Source of the DNA: JBEKJU01 sp050011095
Lineage (GTDB): Bacteria; Desulfobacterota; Syntrophorhabdia; Syntrophorhabdales; WCHB1-27
Direction of reading: 5' to 3'
DNA length: 19,249 bases
Assembly (NCBI GenBank): GCA_050011095.1
Contig: JBEKJU010000099.1
Coordinates: 1 to 19,249, forward strand
Shown here: piece after piece, positions 1 through 5,829 of the stretch
Layout: every line of letters starts with the position of its first letter
How positions within the stretch are numbered: the first letter of the stretch is position 1
The notes under the pieces: model-generated
The model's database searches: none
What the model was told of the DNA's origin: nothing
Seen by the model: the letters and a program-made list of their open reading frames with translations, nothing else
Translations under genes and position numbers: made by a program

Positions 1-23
1 GGGAACGGACTCTTCCTTGGCAT
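1..23 (-). CDS. Start of a possible transposase gene, cut by the window edge
   Basis: An ATG at 23-21 on the minus strand is preceded by GAGGAGG (35-29) with a five-base spacer, a near-ideal ribosome binding site. Only seven full residues are visible, MPRKSPF, before the window ends. Openings of the MPRKS/MPRKP type are common in IS630-family transposases and in REP-associated tyrosine transposases, but seven residues cannot decide the family. The gene runs away from the cas operon in the same direction, beyond the CRISPR leader, where the array would be expected. An inverted repeat covers the start codon, an arrangement known from transposase mRNAs. That a gene starts here is moderately supported; the transposase identity is inference. 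Confidence 0.4.
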
Positions 24-57
24 CGAATCCTCCTCGCTGGAGAATATATGCCAAGGA
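14..57 (-). promoter_or_regulatory. Inverted repeat covering the start codon of the leftmost gene
   Basis: TCCTTGGCAT at 14-23 is the exact reverse complement of ATGCCAAGGA at 48-57, a perfect 10-bp stem around a 24-base loop. A small inner stem (30-33 with 39-42) lies in the loop. In a minus-strand transcript the start codon and first codons are in the 3' arm and the ribosome binding site is in the loop. RNA entering from upstream could fold so as to hide the start. This fold-back control is established for IS10 and IS50 transposase mRNAs; its use here is inferred. Confidence 0.5.
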
Positions 58-99
58 TAACAGATGCAGGTGGAAATGTCATTACAATACGTCATCGTA

Positions 100-286
100 T
101 TTATGAAATGGAGTACTAAGGTACTAAAAACAGACAGCAAAAATCAACAGGTTCGCGCACCTGGTCCGTCATCTTCTTTCTTGCCCCATATAGTTGTCAA
201 AGAGCGCGAAATAACCCCTATGATTCCAGTATGATGCATCAGGCGCGAAGACCCCCGGTAAACTATGTGCGCTTGGGGTTCGCGGA
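100..286 (-). promoter_or_regulatory. Putative CRISPR leader downstream of cas2
   Basis: In type I-C loci the leader follows cas2 and the array follows the leader in the same direction. This noncoding stretch sits in that place. It contains an imperfect stem just past the cas2 stop: CGCGAA (244-249) with TTCGCG (279-284) and CCCC (252-255) with GGGG (275-278), separated by a two-base bulge. It also carries repeated GCGCGAA/TTCGCGC words at 152-158, 204-210 and 243-249, and a CTCTTTGACA motif read on the minus strand (near 196-206). AATCAA-N4-TTC at 142-154 matches 12 of 13 positions of the IHF consensus. I see no repeat-spacer unit anywhere in 1-286. The left boundary given here is approximate. 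Confidence 0.5.
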
Positions 287-577
287 TCACGCAATCAAAG
301 GGCCTTCCTGGTCGATGCCTGCCTTTGCCCCTACGTGCTCAACCCGTCTCCTCCAGTTTGCCCCAAGGTAGTAAAAGCGCAAACTGTCCTTCTCGTGATC
401 GATCTCATCGATCAGGCGCTGCTTCAGCACAGCCCACTGCGCCGGATCGATAATGCACTCGAAGACGGAATATTGCACCCGCTGGCCGTAGTCCAGACAG
501 GCCTTGGCCACGCGGTTAAGGCGACGGGAGCCCCCTGGGTCTTTTGTCGCCACGTCGTAGCTCACCAGGACCATCAT
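287..577 (-). CDS. cas2: Cas2, CRISPR adaptation endonuclease-fold protein
   Basis: This 96-residue protein has the Cas2 ferredoxin-like opening MMVLVSYDV with the conserved Asp at residue 8, then RRLNRVAKACLDYGQRVQYSVFEC and a late FYYLG strand, all typical of type I-C Cas2. Cas2 dimers bridge two Cas1 dimers in the spacer-integration complex. The ATG at 577 overlaps the cas1 stop as ATGA, and a G-rich Shine-Dalgarno (GGAGGGGGG) lies just upstream inside cas1. Upstream extension to another in-frame start is possible but would lie deep in cas1. It is the last gene of the operon, followed within two bases of its stop by the leader stem. Confidence 0.96.
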   Translation of the reverse strand: MMVLVSYDVATKDPGGSRRLNRVAKACLDYGQRVQYSVFECIIDPAQWAVLKQRLIDEIDHEKDSLRFYYLGANWRRRVEHVGAKAGIDQEGPLIA

Positions 578-1629
578 CGAAATCGCACCCCCCCTCCCCA
601 CTTCCAGATAAACGGCGGATATCCGTCAATATCTCCGCGAAGATAGCGTGCCATCAGAAGCGCCTGAAGGTGAAAGAGCATCCCGATCATCACCTTCTCT
701 CCCAGGAACGGATGGACAAGCTCTTCCTGTTTGCGCTCCTGATATGCGACAAGCACGCTTTTCCTGGCGTCGTCACTCATCACCACTCCCCCTGAATCCG
801 TCTTTCTGAACCCCTTCTGCTGAACCTGCTTGAGATTGATGAGGGAGAGGACAAGGCGGTCCGCGATACAGGGCCTGAACTCCTCCATCACGTCAAGGGC
901 CAGTCCGGACCTGCCGGGTCTGTCCCGGTGAAGAAAACCAACGGCGGGATCAAGCCCGACCGCCTCCAGCGCCGATCTCACGTCGTGCATGACAAGCGTG
1001 TAGACAAAGGATAGGAGGCAATTTACATTATCGAGCGGCGGCCGCCTGTTTCGCTCATCAAAACGGAACGACTCCTTCTGCGCCACAATCAAATGGTCCA
1101 GAACACCGAAATAGATGTGGGCCGAATCCCCCTCTACACCGCGCAGTTCGTCCAGGGGACGTTCCTGCCCGAGAAGATCGATCTGCCGGGTGAGGCGCGT
1201 GGCAGCCCGGCGCACCTCCTCTTCATTGATTTTGTCTCCATGATCCCGGATCGCCCGCTGCAGCACGGACCGGGAGTTGGCGATCTTCCCCGTAAGGACG
1301 GACCTCGCGATGTCGGCGGATGACGCGAGGTCATCGGCCCGGCGGTACTGCTCCCTTCTGAGAAGGACATTGCCGGAGACCGGCCCCTGCACCCTGGCCA
1401 TAAATCGTCCGTGCTCGGTCAAAAAGCTCAGACTCACCTGGTTCTCGGCGCAAAAACCCATCAAATACGGGCTGCAGCCCACGTTGCCGAAGCAGACGAT
1501 GCCCGAGATGGTATGAATGGGGAGGCGCAGCCGTATTTCTCCATCGGCCTTCACGACAACCGTCTCGCCCTCCTTGGCGAGGTACGCCCCCTGTGTCGTC
1601 ACATAAAGCGTGTTCAGGTGTTTTTTCAT
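574..1629 (-). CDS. cas1: Cas1, CRISPR integrase (type I-C)
   Basis: Cas1 catalyses integration of new spacers next to the leader. The 351-residue product has the usual length. The metal-binding residues are visible: Glu166 in RGVEGDSAH, His234 in VGFLHRDRPGR, and Asp246 with Glu249/Glu250 in LALDVMEEFRP. The N-terminal beta domain starts with LNTLYVTTQGAYLAKEGE, typical of subtype I-C. The start codon overlaps the cas4 stop as ATGA, implying translational coupling. Three sampled 60-base rows are about 58-67 percent GC, well above the effector genes of the same operon. No internal damage is seen. Confidence 0.97.
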   Translation of the reverse strand: MKKHLNTLYVTTQGAYLAKEGETVVVKADGEIRLRLPIHTISGIVCFGNVGCSPYLMGFCAENQVSLSFLTEHGRFMARVQGPVSGNVLLRREQYRRADDLASSADIARSVLTGKIANSRSVLQRAIRDHGDKINEEEVRRAATRLTRQIDLLGQERPLDELRGVEGDSAHIYFGVLDHLIVAQKESFRFDERNRRPPLDNVNCLLSFVYTLVMHDVRSALEAVGLDPAVGFLHRDRPGRSGLALDVMEEFRPCIADRLVLSLINLKQVQQKGFRKTDSGGVVMSDDARKSVLVAYQERKQEELVHPFLGEKVMIGMLFHLQALLMARYLRGDIDGYPPFIWKWGGGVRFR

Positions 1630-2268
1630 GGGCTATCCGTTTTGGCCATCCTGGCTAGATATCCTTTGACGGACGATCTCTTTTCCATCTTTTTGGGCAG
1701 GCACTCGCCGATAAGGGAACAACTGTCGCACCGCTTCCCATAGACCGGCGGCGGGGTGACGCCGGAGCTTATCAATCGATGGGCTCGTTCCGCAGCATCT
1801 TCTGTTTCCCGGCGTAGGCTTTCGCCGAAAGATACGTCGAGACGTCGACGGGTTCGGCCGTAGAAAAGCGCGCCGTCAGAGATATGAACCGCCAGCATTT
1901 CTTCCAGACACAGAGCTTGTGCGCATAGCTGGATTTTGTCGCAAGGGCCGGCTTTGGGTTTTCCATGCTTATGCTCAACCGGAAAAGGCTGCCAAGTATT
2001 TTTGTCGCTCCGGCGGAACTCTATCACATCTGCAACGCCTACGAGGCCGAGCCGCAAGGACCGAAGAAGGAACAACCGTCGCGATTCTCACATCGCCTCG
2101 CGATTCGTGCCCTTCCTCATGAACGTGCTCGTGCATGATCCGGCCTTCAACGGTCAGGCGATTTTCCGCCCAGGTCTGTTCGATAAACATCAGCGCACAT
2201 TGCCGCTCGCAAAAGCTGAGATGCTGGACGGCTGACAGAGGTATAAGATCGTCTTCGGAGTAGGTCAC
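1626..2268 (-). pseudogene. cas4: cas4 with a one-base frameshift (CRISPR adaptation nuclease)
   Basis: Cas4 is a RecB-like Fe-S exonuclease that trims prespacers and checks the PAM. Two overlapping frames together make one Cas4. The first (GTG start at 2268, Shine-Dalgarno AAGGTGG) has LSFCERQC and the HEHVHEEG helix and continues in the wrong frame to a stop near 1975. The second, from about 2087 to 1626, carries ADVIEF, PVEHKHGKPK and the Cys cluster CDSCSLIGEC. Removing one base between about 2068 and 2087 restores RSLRLGLVGVADV and a 213-residue protein with all four Fe-S cysteines and the nuclease Asp, Glu and Lys. As written, the gene would yield a 97-residue fragment lacking the nuclease site. 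A recent mutation or an assembly error are both possible; nothing points clearly to programmed frameshifting. Confidence 0.9.
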
Positions 2269-2271
2269 GTA

Positions 2272-3312
2272 TTATTCCACCTTTATGTTTTGAAGGCTTT
2301 CTGGCGGCTTGTCCCAATGAACAGCCGGAGCGCCACCCTCACCCATAACGACAAATCCCATACGGACACCATTTGGCATCTTGCTCAAAGCAATTGATAT
2401 AGCATACTCATTGAAAGAGCGCGGAGCGGCAACCCCATCCTTCTTTTCGACTCTGATAAGGTCAAATAACTTATGTGCTGGCGCACATCCCAATTTTGCC
2501 TGCTGCATTCTCTGGGTGTCGTTCGTATCCGTGCCTGTATGCTGAAACACAAAAATAGGTTCTCTCACAGACATCATTCCTTTACCGGCAGACCGGTCAT
2601 GATCGTACATCTTGAGCAGGGACTCCCACAGAAGACCGAGATCATCTTCTGAAAATTTTGTGCCTTCCGCAAGATGCGCACTTATAAAGCCTTTTCCTAC
2701 ATATAAGCCATAAGGAATAAGGGCCTTACGCCCCATCGTCCGCAACTTGTCTTCAGGCTGCTCCGCCTCCCATTTTACATAGTCTGCACTAGATTTAGCT
2801 CCTTTCACATCCTCAGCAACGGCCATTCGAGTGATGGAGACATCAAGTGGAAGTACTTGATCAACTGATCTAGCAAAAGATAATTGAACAGGACCACGTA
2901 CTTGACCAGCATTTGGGCCGGTACTCATTACAGCTCCGAAAGCCCGCACGTCGTAGAAATTATGGCACATCCATTCTCTTGCCAGCTTTACTTTATCTTT
3001 TCCGGCCGCCTTTTCAGGATTAAACCCGCCAGTGGTCTGTTCGTGGGAGACTACGATAGGGCGATTGAGATTGGTAGCATGTTCAATAAAGATTCCGTAT
3101 CCAGGATTTGCATTGTCAGCCAGCCTGTTGTTGCGGACCATTTGGACATAGTTGCGGATGCGCCTTTTGAGGGCTACATCTGAAACCAGACCGCGCATGT
3201 CCTGTGGATCGATACGCGGTGCATTGCCTGCATCTGGGTCTCCATTAGGATTGCCATTCTCACAATCAAAGAGAAACACAAATTCATAACGATTTTTGAT
3301 AATATCAGTCAT
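2272..3312 (-). CDS. cas7: Cas7 (Csd2), crRNA-binding backbone of Cascade/I-C
   Basis: The opening IIKNRYEFVFLFDCENGNPNGDPDAGNAPRIDP is the signature of Csd2-type Cas7, with the NGNPNGDPD loop and the following DMRGLVSDVALKRRIRNYVQ helix. Cas7 polymerises along the crRNA spacer and helps hold the target strand. At 346 residues it is longer than the roughly 285-300 I recall for many I-C Cas7 proteins; the extra length may lie in the middle and C-terminal parts, but this needs an alignment. It overlaps the end of cas8c by eight bases and has a strong AAGGAGG site. The cas4 start follows its stop by three bases. Sampled rows are 43-52 percent GC. Confidence 0.95.
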   Translation of the reverse strand: MTDIIKNRYEFVFLFDCENGNPNGDPDAGNAPRIDPQDMRGLVSDVALKRRIRNYVQMVRNNRLADNANPGYGIFIEHATNLNRPIVVSHEQTTGGFNPEKAAGKDKVKLAREWMCHNFYDVRAFGAVMSTGPNAGQVRGPVQLSFARSVDQVLPLDVSITRMAVAEDVKGAKSSADYVKWEAEQPEDKLRTMGRKALIPYGLYVGKGFISAHLAEGTKFSEDDLGLLWESLLKMYDHDRSAGKGMMSVREPIFVFQHTGTDTNDTQRMQQAKLGCAPAHKLFDLIRVEKKDGVAAPRSFNEYAISIALSKMPNGVRMGFVVMGEGGAPAVHWDKPPESLQNIKVE

Positions 3313-3712
3313 TTTCAGCCTCCTTGGTTTGATCTTCCCTATCTGGTGATATTCCTATTCTCTGGGCTATTTGTTGATAGTATCCGAGGGCAAACAGTGT
3401 CTGTTCTTCAAGCGTCAAAGTGGCAGGAACTGCATCTTTTATCTTGCCCCATATACCGGCAAGAATATTTTCGTACCAATAAGCAAGGCCCGGTTGCAGC
3501 TTATTGAGGTGCGCCTGGCTGGTACGCACAAGGCGCCCTAAAACCAACGCAGGAGTGCTGCTGGCGGCTGCATAGTAACGTTGGACGACACCAGCGCCAA
3601 CGTCACCGAGGGCTGATTTCTGTAATTTGGCAAGGACCGCCATAAGCCGTCCACACTGATAAGCGGGGTGGGGATGATTCTCGTTCAAATAGGGTCCAAT
3701 TTCCTCCGTCAT
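3305..3712 (-). CDS. cas11c: Cas11c small subunit, internal start within cas8c
   Basis: Type I-C Cascade contains several copies of a small subunit made from an internal start near the 3' end of cas8c; this is established for the subtype. Here an in-frame ATG at 3712 follows a strong Shine-Dalgarno, AAAGGAGGG at 3727-3719, with a six-base spacer, inside the cas8c frame. The product is 135 residues, starts MTEEIGPYLNENHPHPAYQCGRLMAVLAKLQ, is largely helical in character and shares the cas8c stop. In Cas8c the same bases encode a KGGN linker. Length and position match known Cas11c proteins. The separate protein has not been shown here. Confidence 0.85.
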   Translation of the reverse strand: MTEEIGPYLNENHPHPAYQCGRLMAVLAKLQKSALGDVGAGVVQRYYAAASSTPALVLGRLVRTSQAHLNKLQPGLAYWYENILAGIWGKIKDAVPATLTLEEQTLFALGYYQQIAQRIGISPDREDQTKEAEND

Positions 3713-5077
3713 TGTGTTCCCTCCTTTAGCTCTATTCTTCCTCAAATGATATGCTTTTATCAACCCCATGCGGGCGTGATTAGGCGGAGTGTCTGCTATG
3801 ATGTCTACCTTCACACGACCGTACGCCTTTGCCAGAGCTGCGTCTGGAATCATTTCCCCACGCACAGCAACCCGCCACATTTTTGCCACGAATGGGTTTG
3901 TCAGTTCGTCAAGATCTCGCACTGTTGCTCCCAATACGGCAATAAATTTCGGCGATAAGGCTAAACCTTTTCCGTCGCGGCGCACTATGGAAAGGTCTTC
4001 AAACCAATCAAATATTTTCTTTACAAGGTCTTCAAACTTTCCCTCCATCCAGTCTCGCACCATAATCCGCCCACTTGCTCCTGAGAGGATAAGGGCGTAG
4101 TAATAATTGTTTCCAAGATCGGGGCGCTCTCCTTTTTGGATGGCATCAAGCAATTTTCGTGCACGGTGTCCGGCATTTAATTCTTCCTGTTCTGGAGCCT
4201 GTTCGAGCCAGTAAAGCGGATCATCGCCTTTCGGAATGTCCTTCCCCTTGAACCAATGAATGACCTTTGTGCCTGCCAATCTCTGTCCTGTTTTTCTTAT
4301 CAGGTCGTTCAACGCTTCGCTGTAGGTGGCAGCCATGTCGTCAGAAACGGCGGCATTTAACGCCTGCTCCAATCCGAAAGAGCAAAAAGAATGTTGTTTG
4401 AATCCTATCAGGACATCGCCGGCTATCAAGCCACCTACATCGGCCAAGCCGCGTGTTTTGGGGGTAGTTCGCGCAGGCTTGACCAAATTCCCTGATGCAA
4501 AACACCGCATGGAACCAGACGATCCGGATTTACCCCGGGCTATGGTTAAAGTTGTGCGAAAAGACCGCCACCACTCTCGACATTGTTCCGAGTTTACCGG
4601 AAATGCGTCTCCGAGTCTGAAAGTCGCCTTGTCTGTGGATTTTGCCTTCTGACTAGCCAGCCGGTGCCGGATAGCGTCGAGTACCTCGGGGTTGAAAATA
4701 TTGTCTGCAAGCATTCCGAGTTCAGGCATGGTCGAAGCAGCGTTCTTAAGTAAAAACGCAAAATATCGATGCTTGGCGAGTAATTTATCATCATCTGGCG
4801 TCTTGCTGAATAGGGCAACAACCTCCGTAGATTCTATGAGAAAATGGCTTTTTGCCACTCCTTCCGATTTCATTTCCCCAAGGCTCATGTCGGGACACTT
4901 AGGAAATCTGTGACCACGATTTTTCTTCTGAGAGGTGTCTCCCAATTCGATGACATCCAGGAAATTGCCTCGTGCATCGCAGTCTATAGCCCATCGTACA
5001 TCTTTTGCTGCAAAACCAGGTTCAGGAACTGCATCTGTTAAGTGCTTATGGGCATAGTCAATCAAAAGGTCCAGCAT
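3305..5077 (-). CDS. cas8c: Cas8c (Csd1), large subunit of Cascade/I-C
   Basis: Cas8c recognises the PAM and starts R-loop formation. The 590-residue protein fits the family. The opening MLDLLIDYAHKHL, the middle section ending in ADVGGLIAGDVLIGFKQHSFCSFGLEQALNAAVSDDMAATYSEALNDLIR, and the C-terminal HPAYQCGRLMAVLAKLQ with YYQQIAQR are typical of Csd1. The last 135 residues correspond to the Cas11c helical bundle and can be translated separately. The start codon overlaps the cas5 stop as TAATG, and the 3' end overlaps cas7 by eight bases, so translation of the effector genes is probably coupled. A sampled row is about 43 percent GC. Confidence 0.96.
   Translation of the reverse strand: MLDLLIDYAHKHLTDAVPEPGFAAKDVRWAIDCDARGNFLDVIELGDTSQKKNRGHRFPKCPDMSLGEMKSEGVAKSHFLIESTEVVALFSKTPDDDKLLAKHRYFAFLLKNAASTMPELGMLADNIFNPEVLDAIRHRLASQKAKSTDKATFRLGDAFPVNSEQCREWWRSFRTTLTIARGKSGSSGSMRCFASGNLVKPARTTPKTRGLADVGGLIAGDVLIGFKQHSFCSFGLEQALNAAVSDDMAATYSEALNDLIRKTGQRLAGTKVIHWFKGKDIPKGDDPLYWLEQAPEQEELNAGHRARKLLDAIQKGERPDLGNNYYYALILSGASGRIMVRDWMEGKFEDLVKKIFDWFEDLSIVRRDGKGLALSPKFIAVLGATVRDLDELTNPFVAKMWRVAVRGEMIPDAALAKAYGRVKVDIIADTPPNHARMGLIKAYHLRKNRAKGGNTMTEEIGPYLNENHPHPAYQCGRLMAVLAKLQKSALGDVGAGVVQRYYAAASSTPALVLGRLVRTSQAHLNKLQPGLAYWYENILAGIWGKIKDAVPATLTLEEQTLFALGYYQQIAQRIGISPDREDQTKEAEND
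3719..3727 (-). promoter_or_regulatory. Internal ribosome binding site for Cas11c
   Basis: Read on the minus strand, AAAGGAGGG lies in the cas8c coding sequence six bases before an in-frame ATG at 3712. It is as strong as the sites before cas5 and cas7 in this operon. Such a match inside a coding sequence, at the position where type I-C systems start Cas11c, decides the start chosen for that gene. Confidence 0.85.
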
Positions 5078-5808
5078 TAATCGGCCCTCCCAATACCTTT
5101 AAGCACGCTGGGGCTCTCGTACGGCGGAACCAGAAGTTCTCCTGCCTTAATAGATGCGTGAAAGAGACTGATTGAACATTTATCTTCGCGAGAGCCCAGA
5201 CGGGAAAGATCGAAAACATCATACAGCATTAGCCCCAGATTTATGTCCAGGGGGATGCGTTCAGCCTGTGGTACTTGTGAGTCTACCAGTTCAAAGAATG
5301 CAGGGAATTCCCGGCATCCGAAATATGGCTGGTAAATACACGTACCGGATGCAGCACGACGCCGGAATTGAGCCTCCAATCCCTGCAGCCTGTTTTCAAA
5401 ATCGGGCCACGGTTTGATGAAGGCGTGCAGACGATAATGCACGTCCTTGAGCGCCATAGTCTGTCGCTGAGTCCGCCCCTTCTCGTCTGAGCCTGTCAGA
5501 GCGCGGTCGCCATCGGCCCATATAGGGTCCGGCGTGTCTTTTCCGTCGATCCATCGGAGCACGGCATTTACAGAAATCTTTTCCTTTACTTCATTCCGGC
5601 GTAGCGCAATGTAGCTTGGGGGGGCAAGAATCTCAATGGCAGTTAGCTGCCAGCGGAACTCCTTGCTCTTGCAGTAGATTGCATCATAAATCCCACGTGC
5701 TGCAGAAGGTGTGATAACGGGGTAGCTGAATCGTTCAACCTTGAAAACAGGTTGTGAAAAACAAGCCAGATCACCCCATACCTCCAAGACCTGATCCTTT
5801 GCTTCCAT
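5077..5808 (-). CDS. cas5c: Cas5c (Cas5d), pre-crRNA endoribonuclease and Cascade subunit
   Basis: In type I-C, which lacks Cas6, Cas5 cuts the repeat hairpins of pre-crRNA and stays bound to the 5' handle. The 243-residue product has the family opening LEVWGDLACFSQPVFKVERFSYPVITPSAARGIYDAIY and the later LKDVHYRLHAFIKPW and YFGCREFPAFF blocks. I do not assign individual catalytic residues without an alignment. It lies 21 bases downstream of cas3 with an AAAGGAGGG site next to the ATG, and its stop overlaps the cas8c start. The missing cas6 agrees with processing by Cas5. Confidence 0.95.
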   Translation of the reverse strand: MEAKDQVLEVWGDLACFSQPVFKVERFSYPVITPSAARGIYDAIYCKSKEFRWQLTAIEILAPPSYIALRRNEVKEKISVNAVLRWIDGKDTPDPIWADGDRALTGSDEKGRTQRQTMALKDVHYRLHAFIKPWPDFENRLQGLEAQFRRRAASGTCIYQPYFGCREFPAFFELVDSQVPQAERIPLDINLGLMLYDVFDLSRLGSREDKCSISLFHASIKAGELLVPPYESPSVLKGIGRAD

Positions 5809-5829
5809 GCACCCTCCTTTGTTTACAAT

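Noticed and set aside
1..60. Open plus-strand frame ending in TAA at 58-60 (end of a possible gene entering from the left)
   Set aside because: Only 19 residues of unremarkable sequence, while the opposite strand has a strong ribosome binding site and start in the same place.
335..646. Plus-strand reading frame across cas2
   Set aside because: Shadow of cas2 and the end of cas1; no recognisable protein and no ribosome binding site.
2065..2090. Programmed frameshifting in cas4
   Set aside because: No slippery heptamer, stem or stop-coupled +1 signal recognised at the junction; mutation or sequence error is simpler.
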